Source of the DNA: Mechercharimyces sp. CAU 1602 | GTDB taxonomy: Bacteria > Bacillota > Bacilli > Thermoactinomycetales > JANTPT01 | Assembly (NCBI RefSeq): GCF_024753565.1 | Contig: NZ_JANTPT010000001.1 | Coordinates: forward strand, 1,753,336 to 1,817,335 | Direction of reading: 5' to 3' | DNA: 64,000 nucleotides | Part shown: positions 16,661-26,742 of the stretch, one piece after another | Layout of the letters: each line of letters opens with the position of its first letter | Position numbering within the stretch: position 1 is the stretch's first letter | Position numbers and translations under genes: made by a program | Notes under the pieces: generated by a model | Databases searched by the model: none | What the model was told of the DNA's origin: nothing | What the model saw: only the letters and a program-made list of their open reading frames with translations

Positions 16661-17011
16661 CTATCGTAGGAAACGAATAGTCAGCGGATAACGATACTCC
16701 TCGCCTTTTTTTGCTTGCACAGTGGCTAAAACTGTACAGATTATTCCCCACACATATAAGATAGGCAAAATAATAAAACCTATGAGAATAAAACATAATA
16801 GAGAAGCAACTAACACGTAGATTAAAAAGCTAATCTGAAAGTTTATGGATTCCTTTCCGTTGTAGTCAATAAATGAAGACTCCTCTTTCTTCCACAGCCA
16901 AACCACCAATGGCGCAATAATCGTCCCTAGAGGGACTACTGTCAAATAGGCTATGAGTGCACTAAGATGACAAATCATCCCCCATGTGCGTTCCTCTTTT
17001 GTTGTCGTCAT
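16661..17011 (-). CDS. DUF4870 membrane protein, copy B
   Basis: This 116-residue protein is a paralogue of copy A, with the same layout: EERTWGMICHLSALIAY, then KKEESSFIDYNGKESINFQ, then hydrophobic segments ending in YRYPLTIRFLR. It is the first gene of the minus-strand group DUF4870-YdcF-DUF4870. Function unknown. Confidence 0.9.
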   Translation of the reverse strand: MTTTKEERTWGMICHLSALIAYLTVVPLGTIIAPLVVWLWKKEESSFIDYNGKESINFQISFLIYVLVASLLCFILIGFIILPILYVWGIICTVLATVQAKKGEEYRYPLTIRFLR

Positions 17012-17163
17012 TCTACTCTCCCCCTCTTTTTTTCTTCACAATCCTCTATATTGCTAGGCGTTTTATTCATTCTATACGGTAATACTATTATTGACCAGGC
17101 GCAATCCCCTTTTCATTGTAAATATGTATGATAAACCACCTTAGGTTGGTCTTGTTGAAAGAG

Positions 17164-17192
17164 TAGTCATCCCGTCGCTACTATGATATAAT
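17164..17192 (+). promoter_or_regulatory. typA promoter
   Basis: TAGTCA (17164-17169) and TATAAT (17187-17192) are separated by 17 bases, with a TGA extension before the -10. This predicts a leader of about 105 bases. Confidence 0.65.
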
Positions 17193-17227
17193 TTCCCTTT
17201 GGATGCAAATGATTTCGGGATACAACG

Positions 17228-17295
17228 ATCTCTTCACACGGTGAAGAGATGTGATTAATGATAAAAGGGAGGTGGGTGCGCCACAGGTGCGTACC
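17228..17295 (+). promoter_or_regulatory. Structured typA leader: perfect hairpin, then hairpin between SD and start
   Basis: A 10-bp perfect hairpin with a 3-base loop lies at 17228-17250. The strong SD AAAGGGAGGTG ends at 17274, 29 bases from the ATG at 17304, too far for normal initiation. GGTGCG (17275-17280) can pair with CGTACC (17290-17295), one G-U pair. Folding would bring the SD to an effective 8 bases from the ATG. No other in-frame start lies between. Confidence 0.55.
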
Positions 17296-17303
17296 TACAT
17301 TAC

Positions 17304-19130
17304 ATGAAACCAACTGATATCCGTAACATAGCTATTATCGCTCACGTTGACCACGGTAAAACCACTCTCGTTGATGCGATGCTCAAACAGAGCCGAATTT
17401 TTCGTGATAACCAACATGTAGATGATCGCGTCATGGATTCCAACGACTTGGAACGTGAACGTGGGATCACCATTTTGTCAAAAAACACAGCTATCACCTA
17501 TCAAGATATTAAGATCAATATTATTGATACCCCAGGACACGCTGATTTCGGTGGTGAAGTAGAGCGCGTCATGAATATGGTAGACGGTGTACTTCTTCTG
17601 GTCGACTCAGTAGAAGGCCCCATGCCACAAACCAAGTTTGTGCTTCGACAAGCTCTTTCACGTGGTCACAAAGTAATCGTGGTCGTCAATAAAATCGATC
17701 GCGCCAACGCACGTCCAGATTATGTGATCAATACCACTTTTGACCTATTTGTCGATTTGGGAGCAACAGAGGAACAAGCTGAATTCCCAGTCATCTATAC
17801 AAGTGCACTTGCTGGTATTGCTGGAAAAGAACCCGAAGAGCTCACAGAAAACCTGGAGCCTCTTTTTGAAGAAATCGTTGAGTACTTGCCTCACCCTAAT
17901 GTTTCATTAGATGAGCCAACACAGATGCAAGCCACTCTGATGGGCTTTGATGACTATAAAGGTAAAATCGTCATTGGTCGTCTAAACAGCGGACGCATTC
18001 AAAAAAATCAACCCCTGATTCATATTACAGAAGATGGTTCTCATCTACCTGTAAAAGCAGCACAGGTGTTTACTCATCAAGGGCTGAACCGTGTGGAAGT
18101 AGAGGAAGCCACTTGCGGAGATATTATCGCATTGACAGGATTAGGCGATGTAGGCATTGGGGATACCATCGCAGATGCAGACAACCCACGTGCGTTGCCT
18201 CGTATTAAAGTGGAAGAACCTACTTTGCGTGTCACTTTTGGTATTAACACCAGTCCTTTCGCTGGACGTGAAGGTAAATTTGTCACCTCCCGTAAACTGC
18301 GCGAACGCCTCTACTTGGAATCTGAACGCGATGTGGCTCTAAAGGTGGCAGAAACGGATTCCGCGGAAACATTTTATGTCTCCGGTCGTGGTGAACTTCA
18401 TCTCGGTATCTTAATTGAAAACATGCGCCGAGAAGGCTTCGAATTTGAAGTGAGCAAGCCTGAAGTGATTCTGAAAAAGATCGAAGACAAGTGGCATGAA
18501 CCCTTCGAAAGTGTTGAGGTAGAGGTGAGTGAAGCTTACCAAGGCGCCGTAGTTGAATTGCTCGGACAACGTAAAGGGCAGATGCAAGATATGCAACTGC
18601 GCGATAATGGTCTCATTCACTACACTTTCCTCGTCCCAACTCGTGGATTGATCGGGTTCCGGCAACAATTCCTCACTGCTACCCGTGGTGAAGGATTAAT
18701 CAATACTCTATTTGCTGGTTACCAACCCTTTACAGGGGATATCCAAACCCGTAGCCATGGGTCACTCGTAGCTTGGGAGCCTGGTGAAACAAACAACTAT
18801 GGTTTACATGCCGCTCAAGAGCGAGGGCAGCTTTTCATCCCTTCTGGAACACCCGTCTACGAAGGCATGGTGGTCGGACAACATATTCGCGAGGGCGACT
18901 TGGAGGTTAACGTTTGTAAGAAAAAGCAATTAACCAACTTCCGTGCCTCCGGCTCCGATGACTCCCTTCGTTTGGAACCACCAAAAGACTTATCACTAGA
19001 TGATGCACTCGAATACCTAGCCGAAGACGAATTATTGGAAGTTACTCCGGAATCTTTCCGTATTCGTAAACGCGTCCTGGCTAAAAACGAACGCCGTCGT
19101 TTAGCTAAACAAGGCGGTCGCCGAGAATAA
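17304..19130 (+). CDS. typA: Ribosome-associated translational GTPase TypA/BipA
   Basis: At 608 residues it is a full-length TypA/BipA. The G domain begins at once with [15 protein letters not shown] (P loop, residues 8-22), RGITI (switch I, about 53-57), [11 protein letters not shown] (G3) and NKID (G4). The EF-G-like domains and the TypA-specific C-terminal domain follow (about 400-608; [23 protein letters not shown]). It binds the ribosome and is needed for 50S assembly and growth at low temperature in several bacteria. The leader is unusually structured. Confidence 0.98.
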   Translation: MKPTDIRNIAIIAHVDHGKTTLVDAMLKQSRIFRDNQHVDDRVMDSNDLERERGITILSKNTAITYQDIKINIIDTPGHADFGGEVERVMNMVDGVLLLVDSVEGPMPQTKFVLRQALSRGHKVIVVVNKIDRANARPDYVINTTFDLFVDLGATEEQAEFPVIYTSALAGIAGKEPEELTENLEPLFEEIVEYLPHPNVSLDEPTQMQATLMGFDDYKGKIVIGRLNSGRIQKNQPLIHITEDGSHLPVKAAQVFTHQGLNRVEVEEATCGDIIALTGLGDVGIGDTIADADNPRALPRIKVEEPTLRVTFGINTSPFAGREGKFVTSRKLRERLYLESERDVALKVAETDSAETFYVSGRGELHLGILIENMRREGFEFEVSKPEVILKKIEDKWHEPFESVEVEVSEAYQGAVVELLGQRKGQMQDMQLRDNGLIHYTFLVPTRGLIGFRQQFLTATRGEGLINTLFAGYQPFTGDIQTRSHGSLVAWEPGETNNYGLHAAQERGQLFIPSGTPVYEGMVVGQHIREGDLEVNVCKKKQLTNFRASGSDDSLRLEPPKDLSLDDALEYLAEDELLEVTPESFRIRKRVLAKNERRRLAKQGGRRE

Positions 19131-19144
19131 AACCTCTTTTATAA

Positions 19145-19187
19145 AAACACCCTTGAAACCAGATGGTTTCAAGGGTGTTTATTTTTT
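19145..19187. terminator. Bidirectional terminator after typA
   Basis: A 16-bp stem (19145-19160 with 19165-19180) is followed by ATTTTTTT on the plus strand and TTTTTATAAAA on the minus strand. Confidence 0.9.
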
Positions 19188-19715
19188 TGGTTTCTCTTTT
19201 TTCACCATGCGATAATCGGCTACTTCATACCCACAGGTACGGTATAATTTAACAGCTGCTAGATTATTACTCGTAACAAACACTTGGCGGTGAGATATCC
19301 CTTGTTCATCAAACCACGCCTCACCATACTGAAGAATGGAACGCGCCAATCCCTGTCGTCGATAGTCTGGATGAACATGAATCTCACTAATAACCCCACT
19401 TTGAGAAAAGGTAAGATGGTCTTGCCTTATTTCCACATACAAAAACCCTAAAATCTCTTCATTCTCCCTGTGAGTAAACACCCAAACTCGGCAATTATCA
19501 TCGCTTACACTACTGCGCAATTCTTGTGCCCACTTTGCCCGTTCATCATGTTCTACTATACGTCGCTCACCGTCGTTGACATCATACTCCTCATCCAATA
19601 TCTGCGCCCAAAGACGATAATGCTCTAGTAAAAGATCGATATGAAGTTGAACAACTTCTTCCTCATCTAGTGCTGGGTCATATAAACGAACATTCCATAT
19701 CTGCTCTTTTAACAA
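19179..19715 (-). CDS. GNAT-family N-acetyltransferase
   Basis: The 178-residue protein has the acetyl-CoA binding motif A, ISEIHVHPDYRRQGLARSIL (about residues 106-125), and the C-terminal LYRTCGYEVADYRMVKKE strand. The acceptor substrate is unknown. It is a single-gene unit, with its 3' end inside the terminator shared with typA. Confidence 0.92.
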   Translation of the reverse strand: MLKEQIWNVRLYDPALDEEEVVQLHIDLLLEHYRLWAQILDEEYDVNDGERRIVEHDERAKWAQELRSSVSDDNCRVWVFTHRENEEILGFLYVEIRQDHLTFSQSGVISEIHVHPDYRRQGLARSILQYGEAWFDEQGISHRQVFVTSNNLAAVKLYRTCGYEVADYRMVKKEKPKK

Positions 19716-19859
19716 ACGTAAGCCTCCTCTCGTGTCCCGTTACTGACGTTTGGTGTTTCCCAAAATTCTCTTTTTCATTGACGCATTTTCGCTTCCCCCT
19801 ATTCCTCCTCCTCATTATTCGCTAAGATAGAGAGAGAAGAAAAAGAGGAGGTTTTGATC

Positions 19860-20417
19860 GTGAAGCGCTATATGTCATTATTCTTATCTACTGTTGTCAT
19901 CTTATTTGTTCTTAGCGCATGTAGCAGCAATGACAAACAACAAGAATCAGCCCCTACAGGTAATCCTCCTACAGATCAAACAGCCACTTTTGACAACCAT
20001 GAGCAGATAATAGCAGGGCTCGATTTAAACCAATACATTGTGGATCATATTGGTATTCAAAGCGAGGAGGGAATCGTTTTCGCCGCACACGAAGTGTTAG
20101 GTACCGAAGTAAAAGAGAACAAACTGCGTGTCTATGTTTGGGCAAAGGCGATCGAATACAATAAAAAAGGAGGAGAATTACAAGAAGGCTCTGCTATTCA
20201 ACTCCCCTTAGCTCTCTTTATAGAGCAACTACAAGATGGAAGTTATCAAATCACACAACATTACCTTCCACAAGAAGGTGTCAATTATATGGATGAAATC
20301 AAAAATATATTCCCTTCCACTGTCATAGAGGAGATCAAAAATTCTTCTGGTAGAAGTGAACGTTTAACTAAAGAAATTCTAACCCAAGCGAAGCAGCACT
20401 ACTCTAGTAAGAATTAG
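19860..20417 (+). CDS. Lipoprotein of unknown function
   Basis: The protein starts MKRYMSLFLSTVVILFVLSAC, a classical lipoprotein signal with lipobox LSAC at about residue 20. The mature part is soluble, about 165 residues, with no recognised domain. The GTG at 19860 is chosen because GAGGAGG lies 8 bases upstream; a TTG 6 bases earlier is too close. It would sit on the outer face of the cytoplasmic membrane. It ends 6 bases before the converging MFS gene, with no room for a dedicated terminator. Confidence 0.85.
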   Translation: MKRYMSLFLSTVVILFVLSACSSNDKQQESAPTGNPPTDQTATFDNHEQIIAGLDLNQYIVDHIGIQSEEGIVFAAHEVLGTEVKENKLRVYVWAKAIEYNKKGGELQEGSAIQLPLALFIEQLQDGSYQITQHYLPQEGVNYMDEIKNIFPSTVIEEIKNSSGRSERLTKEILTQAKQHYSSKN

Positions 20418-20422
20418 AAAAA

Positions 20423-21613
20423 TCACGCAGCTGGATACTCCATCTCCGCATGTATGGGACGTAATTGATCAATCACAATCATCACGATAAAAACAGCAAA
20501 CAGCAACGCCAAAAAGTAAAATAAACTTCCTCCACCGATAGTCTGTAATAAGACCCCGCCAATAAGCGGTCCCATCATGCTACCTATAGCAAATTGTGCA
20601 GATGCTAGAGCATTGGCTTCTGGCATCTGTTCCTTCGGTACCCTATCTGCTAGGAAAACTAATCCTAGTGAGTAGAGTGAACCTACAAATGCCCCCATCA
20701 GAGCAAACAGCAATATAACCATGTATGCCGATGTTGTATGTGCCCAAGGTAGTAGAGCCATCCCTACCATCCCAATCATCGCTATGAAAAGCAAAATTCG
20801 TCTTCGTCCATAACGATCACTAAGTATCCCCAACGGCAGTTGTAACAGTAAGCTCCCACAAATAAAAGCGGTTATTACGATGGAGATCATTCCAGAACTA
20901 AGACCTGCTCGCAAACCATATACAGGATACATTCCCGCGATCGATGCCTCCAAAAATCCATAAATCAGTGTTGCTATTAAGCCGACGAAACCAAGTCTAT
21001 ATACCATGAGCATGCTTTTTTTCCAGCTATATTTCCTCTCTTTGTTCTGTTGCGGAGGGAAAGCTTGATCTAAACGTACCGCTAACAATATGGCTAACAT
21101 AAGGAGCACCGCCATAACTGCAAAGGGTACCCACTCACCAAATACCAATAAATTTACCCCTAGAGGTCCCAGACCAAATCCCAAACCAAATGCAACCCCA
21201 TACTGTGAGATCAATTTTCCACGTTGCTCTTTTGGGCTCGCTATTGCAACCCATAATTGTGTCGCATAGTGGATCATGCTATCGCCTGCACCAACGAGCA
21301 AGCGTAATACGATCCAAATCGTCAAATGAGAGAAAAGAGGAAATAAAAGAACACTAACTAACGTCATTGCCCCTCCTATCAAAATCACGCCCCGATATCC
21401 GAAGCGCCGCACCGCACCCCCACAAAAAGGGAGCACAACAAGTACCCCTAGGTAGAGTGCCATCGTGTTCAATCCATTTAGACTGGAACTTATCCCTTGT
21501 TGTTCTAAAATCGTTGCCTGCAATGGGAGCAGTAGTCCTTGAACAAACCCTGATGTTAGTACGATAAAAATAAGCAAGGAAAATCGCCCTTGCGTCCAGC
21601 CTTTTACCATCAT
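20423..21613 (-). CDS. MFS transporter
   Basis: A 12-segment major facilitator of about 396 residues. The motif-A-like GILSDRYGRRRILL block sits between TM8 and TM9 (about residues 260-275). Its closest look is to drug/metabolite efflux MFS proteins. Start: ATG at 21613 (or the adjacent 21610) is preferred to 21628 because GGGAG lies 8 bases before it. The substrate is not predictable. A single-gene unit. Confidence 0.88.
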   Translation of the reverse strand: MMVKGWTQGRFSLLIFIVLTSGFVQGLLLPLQATILEQQGISSSLNGLNTMALYLGVLVVLPFCGGAVRRFGYRGVILIGGAMTLVSVLLFPLFSHLTIWIVLRLLVGAGDSMIHYATQLWVAIASPKEQRGKLISQYGVAFGLGFGLGPLGVNLLVFGEWVPFAVMAVLLMLAILLAVRLDQAFPPQQNKERKYSWKKSMLMVYRLGFVGLIATLIYGFLEASIAGMYPVYGLRAGLSSGMISIVITAFICGSLLLQLPLGILSDRYGRRRILLFIAMIGMVGMALLPWAHTTSAYMVILLFALMGAFVGSLYSLGLVFLADRVPKEQMPEANALASAQFAIGSMMGPLIGGVLLQTIGGGSLFYFLALLFAVFIVMIVIDQLRPIHAEMEYPAA

Positions 21614-21743
21614 CCATCTATCTCCCATTCTTCAGTAGCTGTAACGTTTTCCATCGCTTGATTATACCATGGAAGCATTTTTACAGTCCAAATACACCAG
21701 CATTGCTTCCCTCATTGCAAGGGACAAATCTCCTTTCCAACCC

Positions 21744-23048
21744 CTATTCTGGAAGAAAAATAAGCTGAAGTAAAAACAATACCATAAACAAATACAGCAG
21801 TGGATGCACTTCACGAAAACGCCCCTGAATGATTTTTAATAAAGGATAAGTAATAAATCCAAAGGCGATGCCGGTTGCAATGCTAAAAGTAAGTGGCATA
21901 CTGATCATTACAATAAAGGCGGGAAATGCTTCATCAAACCTCCCCCACTCTACCCTTGCTAGTCCCCCCATCATAAAGCACCCTACAATAATAAGCGCTG
22001 GAGCGGTTATCGCAGGTACTCCTGCAACCGCCTCTACCACCGGAGCAAAAAAGAGCATACACAGAAATAATAAGCTTACGACCACACTTGTTAAGCCAGT
22101 CCGCCCCCCTGATGCCACTCCCGTCGATGATTCAATGTAGGCACTGGTGGGGCTCGTACCCATCAAGGCACCGGCCGTCATCCCAATAGAGTCTGCTAAC
22201 AAAGCTGAGCGCATCCGTGGAAAAGAACCATCTTTACCCATCAGACCTGCCTGCTCCGCTACCCCGATCATCGTTCCTGTAGTATCGAAAAGAGTCACCA
22301 GCAAGAAGGCAAAAATCACGGCATACAACCCCTGAGAAAACACTTCTGGCAGTGAGATGACTGCTGCCCCTAATGTAGGCATTAAACTAGGAGGTGCAGT
22401 CACCCACGTTGTTGGACTGACAAACAACCCACTCATTCCTCCGATCAATGCCGTTAACGCCATCCCTATAAACAAAGAACCTGGTATACGGAAAGTGAAT
22501 AATACCAACGTGAGAAAAAGCCCTACCAGGCTTAATATCGTCATTGGTGCATGAAAATCTCCTAAACCTACCAAATTCACTTCATCTCCAACAATAATTC
22601 CTGCCGATTTTAGTCCGATAAAAGCAATAAACAATCCTATCCCTGCCGTAATTCCATACTTTAAACTATCCGGGATTGCTTTTATCAGTTGCTCACGAAA
22701 AGAAGTAACACTGAGGAGCACAAACAAAACCCCTGCTACCAATACGGCACCCAATGCCACTTCCCATCGAATCCCACTCTGTCCTACAACACTATAAGCA
22801 AAATAAGCATTTAATCCCATCCCTGGAGCGATTGCAATTGGGTAGTTTGCAAATAAACCCATAATTAGTGTCGCAATCACTGTAGCGAGAATAGTAGCGA
22901 CAAAGACTGCTCCAAAATCCATTCCTGCTTGTTGTAAAATCGCCGGATTGACCACCACGATATATACCATCGTCATAAAGGTAGTCAATCCAGCTACCAC
23001 CTCAGTGCGAACGTTCGTTTTTTTATCTTCTAATGAAAATAAATTCAA
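21744..23048 (-). CDS. NCS2-family purine permease (AzgA/PbuG type)
   Basis: The 434-residue multi-spanning protein belongs to the AzgA/PbuG/PbuO branch of nucleobase transporters. Diagnostic segments are AGLTTFMTMVYIVVVNP, ANYPIAIAPGMGLNAYFAYS (about 65-84) and GTSPTSAYIESSTGVASGGR (about 298-317). It should import hypoxanthine, guanine or adenine by proton symport. The TTG start at 23048 lies 8 bases after AGGAGG. Two PurBox-like elements at its promoter suggest PurR control; no purine riboswitch is present. Confidence 0.92.
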   Translation of the reverse strand: MNLFSLEDKKTNVRTEVVAGLTTFMTMVYIVVVNPAILQQAGMDFGAVFVATILATVIATLIMGLFANYPIAIAPGMGLNAYFAYSVVGQSGIRWEVALGAVLVAGVLFVLLSVTSFREQLIKAIPDSLKYGITAGIGLFIAFIGLKSAGIIVGDEVNLVGLGDFHAPMTILSLVGLFLTLVLFTFRIPGSLFIGMALTALIGGMSGLFVSPTTWVTAPPSLMPTLGAAVISLPEVFSQGLYAVIFAFLLVTLFDTTGTMIGVAEQAGLMGKDGSFPRMRSALLADSIGMTAGALMGTSPTSAYIESSTGVASGGRTGLTSVVVSLLFLCMLFFAPVVEAVAGVPAITAPALIIVGCFMMGGLARVEWGRFDEAFPAFIVMISMPLTFSIATGIAFGFITYPLLKIIQGRFREVHPLLYLFMVLFLLQLIFLPE

Positions 23049-23072
23049 TACTATTACCTCCTAAATCAACTA

Positions 23073-23130
23073 AATAACGAACATTAATTTAACCAACCAC
23101 CATAATAATCGTTTTTAATAAAAAAATCAA
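23073..23130 (-). promoter_or_regulatory. Purine permease promoter with PurBox pair
   Basis: TTGATT (23125-23130) and TATTAT (23102-23107) are 17 bases apart on the minus strand. On the plus strand AATAACGAACATT (23073-23085) matches the PurBox AWWWCCGAACWWT at 12 of 13, and an inverted copy at 23104-23116 matches at 10 of 13. The gap is 18 bases, close to the 16-17 of B. subtilis PurR sites. One box overlaps the -10. Confidence 0.6.
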
Positions 23131-23249
23131 TCCACCATGATCTTCGAGTTACCGATTTCTTATCGACCAGGAAATATTTCAAGATGGGTGCGTATAATGA
23201 ACAACAGGTGTCCTTTTATCCCAATTATTATGGAAAGGAGTGATCCTTC

Positions 23250-24089
23250 ATGAACTTGTCCAGCATTATCATCCCATACATTCAATTCACCCTCATCTCA
23301 ATCACCTTACTCCTTATGTATGTTTTGACTCAGAAGTATCTCAAACGATCGATACGAAAAAACCTTCTCTATAAGGAGACCTCTCCTGCAGGGCAACAAT
23401 ATATCTCTACACTAAGTACTTCCATCGTTCGTTTCGTCTTTCTCTATCTTATCGCTTTCTCCCTCCTCTCATTATGGGGTATGGATATATGGGCTAGTTT
23501 ACTTAGTTTAGCTATTATTGCAAGCATGTGTACCCTCATAGTAGGATTAGGTACCCGTGGACTTCTTACTGACCTTATAATGGGCTACTTCATCACTCAA
23601 GAGGATCAAATACGTGTAGGTGACTATGTAAGCGTTGGTACCTATTCTGGTATCGTAGAAAACATCGGGCGCAGAATAGTAAAAATCCGCGGATTTAGTG
23701 GAGACATTCACCTTATCCCTTATCGGAAGTTAGACACCGTCACCAATCATTCGCGTGGGAACATGAGAGCACTCATCGACATCAGTATCGCCCCAACATC
23801 TGATATAAACCATGTTATCCACATTCTCCAAAGTACCTGCGATAAAGCTAAAACAGATACCCCTCAAATAATCGAGGGACCGGATGTTTTAGGTGTACAA
23901 AAATTATCCTCATCTGAGATGGTGATTCGAATCCTGGCTCGTACACAAAACATGGCCCAGTGGACGGTAGAAAGAGAGCTTCGTAAATGCCTCAAAGAAG
24001 CATTGGACGAAGCTGGTATTCCTATCGGATGCCAATCTCCCTCTGCCATGTATCCCAACGATCAACAGCAACAACCTCCTGCTCACTAA
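23250..24089 (+). CDS. MscS-family small-conductance mechanosensitive channel
   Basis: The 279-residue protein has three N-terminal membrane segments (about residues 6-25, 58-80 and 85-112) and the conserved pore-to-beta junction QIRVGDYVSVGTYSGIVENIG (about 124-144). The cytoplasmic alpha/beta domain follows. It should open on hypo-osmotic shock. GGAG lies before the ATG. The tail QQQQPPAH is low complexity. Confidence 0.93.
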   Translation: MNLSSIIIPYIQFTLISITLLLMYVLTQKYLKRSIRKNLLYKETSPAGQQYISTLSTSIVRFVFLYLIAFSLLSLWGMDIWASLLSLAIIASMCTLIVGLGTRGLLTDLIMGYFITQEDQIRVGDYVSVGTYSGIVENIGRRIVKIRGFSGDIHLIPYRKLDTVTNHSRGNMRALIDISIAPTSDINHVIHILQSTCDKAKTDTPQIIEGPDVLGVQKLSSSEMVIRILARTQNMAQWTVERELRKCLKEALDEAGIPIGCQSPSAMYPNDQQQQPPAH

Positions 24090-24159
24090 TTTTCCTTTTA
24101 CGAAAGTCGAGGAAATCCCCTCCCATTTGCTATAATAAAGAAGAAGGAGGGGAAGTGCG

Positions 24160-24390
24160 ATGTACCACATTACCGTATACGATCAAGATGCAAGCACTCT
24201 ACACGACGAACCACTCGAAGCCAAGACGGATGATGAAGCGATTCAAAAGGGATTAAAGTGGCTTCATGAGCAGAACTATTTGGAGAAAGCATATCGAATC
24301 TTCCATTCTTCTGGCTATCTGGTTCGATTTAATGCTCATAAATACAAAAAAGCATTTGTGCTGCAACAAAAACAAGCCAACGAAGAATAG
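24160..24390 (+). CDS. Small hypothetical protein, 76 residues
   Basis: No recognised family. The alpha/beta composition (MYHITVYDQDA, then helices DDEAIQKGLKWLHEQN and a strand GYLVRFNAHKYKKAFVL) suggests a compact soluble fold. The start is secure (GAAGGAGGGGAAGTGCG-ATG) and a strong terminator follows. The AT-rich gap after the MscS gene holds a TATAAT-like element (24132-24137), so it probably has its own promoter. Confidence 0.75.
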   Translation: MYHITVYDQDASTLHDEPLEAKTDDEAIQKGLKWLHEQNYLEKAYRIFHSSGYLVRFNAHKYKKAFVLQQKQANEE

Positions 24391-24437
24391 AAAAAAGAGC
24401 ATCTTCTTCCCTACAGGAAAGAGGATGCCCTTTTTTA
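24391..24437. terminator. Bidirectional terminator
   Basis: A stem pairing GAGCATCTTCTTCC (24397-24410) with GGAAAGAGGATGCCC (24416-24430) has T runs on both strands. Confidence 0.85.
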
Positions 24438-24443
24438 TTTCAT

Positions 24444-26507
24444 CTACTTGCCTAACTCCAATTCCAACTCTTCCACGGTTGCCAATGGTGCTTGGCAAGT
24501 ATGGTTTTTACATATATAAACTCTGGCTTCTCCTGCTGGTGCATGCTGCTCAGCTGTAAAGGGCGCAAATTGAGCAAGCTTATCCTGATTTTGACCATCG
24601 CGAAACAGGATAACGGCGTCCGGCAGATATGTTGAGTAAATGATGCGCTTCATCTCCTTCACTACTGGCAGGTTTGAATCCCCCACTATCACAATCTCAG
24701 TAGTTGCCCCTAGATGCAGCTGCAAGCCCACTAAATAAGCTGTATATGCCATCGACCCTTGCTCAACATTACGAGCAAACGCACTTAGCTGTCTTTTGGC
24801 TAGATGATGTAGATGCTCATTACCGCTCATTTTTGCCAAGCGTACTAAATTCCAGCCAGCAATCGAGTTCCCTGAAGGAAGAGCGCCATCATATATTTCC
24901 TTCTGTCGTGTCAACAATTGCTCTGCATCATGTCCATAAAAGAAAAGACCACCATATTCCTCATCATTAAACAAATCCATCATCCGCTCAGTTTCCTGTA
25001 ACGCATGTTCTAAATAGTGTACATTCCCTGTCGCTTCGTATAGCTCAATCAAACCCCATGAATAAAAAGCATAATCATCTACATAGCCAGGAAATGCGGC
25101 TTCTCCATCACGGAAACGTGCCAGTAGTCTTCCATCAGCACGGCGCACATGTTGATCGATGAATTGAACAGCTCGAGCAGCTGATTCTGCATAATGCGGC
25201 TTGCCCAATACCTGCGCCCCCTTTGCTAACGCGGCGATCATCAGTCCATTCCAGGAGGTGAGAATTTTATCATCCTTATGAGGGTGAATTCGCTGCTCGC
25301 GGGCAGATAATAATTGTGCACGAGCTTTCTGTAAACGCTCCTCTATCTCTTCTTCACTCATCCCCTCACGTGCAGCTACAGCATGCAATGGATCGTGAAT
25401 CCGATTAAGTATACTCAAACCATCTTCAAAATTGCCGTCTGGAGTTACATCGTAAACCTCACAAAAGAGTTGCCCCTCTTCTTCACCTAGAACCTGTTCG
25501 ATTTCTACCGGGGACCATACATAAAACCTTCCTTCTCTCCCCTCCGAGTCGGCATCTTCAGCTGAATAAAACCCTCCTTCCGGTGAGGTCATATCACGTA
25601 ACACATAAGTGAAAATTTCTTCCGCTATACGTGCGTACTTCTCTTTTTTCGTTGCTTGATACGTTTCCAAATACGCATACGCCAGCAGGGCGTTATCATA
25701 TAACATCTTTTCAAAATGAGGAACAAGCCATTCTCGATCGACAGAATAGCGAGCAAAACCGAATCCCAAGTGATCGTAGATTCCACCTTGATGCATGGCT
25801 GTCAAAGTCTTTTCAACCATCGTGAGTGCTTCAGACACATTGCTTTGCTTCCAATAACGTAGTAAAAACAGAAAGTCGTGTGGACGTGGAAATTTCGGCT
25901 CTTGCCCAAAGCCACCATAAGCAGAGTCAAACTGCTGTGCCACCTGTTCATAAGCAGAGTCTGTTATGACTAGCGACAAGTCACCTGACTGATCCGCTTT
26001 GGCATACGCTCGAATAGCAGCAGTCACTTTCTCCCCTGACTCAAGTAATTTATCGCGTTCATTTTGCCATACGTCCGAAATACGATTTAGCAATTCGATC
26101 ATCCCTGGCATCCCACGCTGACTTCGTTTGGGGAAATAGGTTCCCGCAAAAAACGGCTTTTTCTCTGGTGTCATCATCACTGTGAGCGGCCATCCTCCTT
26201 GTCCAGTCAGAGCTTGACACACTGTCATATAGATATGGTCAATATCGGGGCGCTCCTCTCGATCCACTTTAATTGAGATATAGTCACGATTGAGTAGTTC
26301 GGCCACCTCTTCATCTTCAAATGATTCCTTTTCCATTACATGGCACCAATGACAAGTTGAATATCCTATAGATAGAAATATCGGCTTATCTTCTTTTTTT
26401 GCTTGTGCAAAGGCTTCCTCTCCCCAGGGATACCAATCAACGGGGTTGCTTGCATGTTGCAAGAGATAAGGTGACTTCTCTTCACCTAAGCGATTCTTAT
26501 AAACCAT
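24444..26507 (-). CDS. yyaL: YyaL/SPATA20-type thioredoxin-fold and (alpha/alpha)6-barrel protein
   Basis: At 687 residues it has the full YyaL/DUF255 layout: an N-terminal thioredoxin-like domain (1-165) with the diagnostic [18 protein letters not shown] and TCHWCHVME (Cys52, Cys55), then a long glycosidase-like helical barrel. The family is widespread from bacteria to mammals, and its biochemical role is unknown. A single-gene unit with ATG after GGAGACGGTAATA. Confidence 0.95.
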   Translation of the reverse strand: MVYKNRLGEEKSPYLLQHASNPVDWYPWGEEAFAQAKKEDKPIFLSIGYSTCHWCHVMEKESFEDEEVAELLNRDYISIKVDREERPDIDHIYMTVCQALTGQGGWPLTVMMTPEKKPFFAGTYFPKRSQRGMPGMIELLNRISDVWQNERDKLLESGEKVTAAIRAYAKADQSGDLSLVITDSAYEQVAQQFDSAYGGFGQEPKFPRPHDFLFLLRYWKQSNVSEALTMVEKTLTAMHQGGIYDHLGFGFARYSVDREWLVPHFEKMLYDNALLAYAYLETYQATKKEKYARIAEEIFTYVLRDMTSPEGGFYSAEDADSEGREGRFYVWSPVEIEQVLGEEEGQLFCEVYDVTPDGNFEDGLSILNRIHDPLHAVAAREGMSEEEIEERLQKARAQLLSAREQRIHPHKDDKILTSWNGLMIAALAKGAQVLGKPHYAESAARAVQFIDQHVRRADGRLLARFRDGEAAFPGYVDDYAFYSWGLIELYEATGNVHYLEHALQETERMMDLFNDEEYGGLFFYGHDAEQLLTRQKEIYDGALPSGNSIAGWNLVRLAKMSGNEHLHHLAKRQLSAFARNVEQGSMAYTAYLVGLQLHLGATTEIVIVGDSNLPVVKEMKRIIYSTYLPDAVILFRDGQNQDKLAQFAPFTAEQHAPAGEARVYICKNHTCQAPLATVEELELELGK

Positions 26508-26742
26508 TATTACCGTCTCCTTTATGTATGTAAGTTTATCCTATAGCTCTAGTGTAACAAAAAAACAATACGTTACTAAGATTTTACTTACTTTTCGTGA
26601 GAGTGACTACGATGACCCACAGACGTAAATCGTGTTAGAATATGGAGGAAAGAAGAAATAGTGAAATCAATCAGCCTTTTCTTAGCGTCAATGTATAACA
26701 AATGATACCCTCACTTATCCAGCACTGAAAGGGGCACTTATC

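Noticed and set aside
23049-23249. Purine riboswitch expected before a PbuG-type permease
   Set aside because: Neither the conserved P1 nor the loop sequences of the aptamer are present; PurBox-like sites are there instead.
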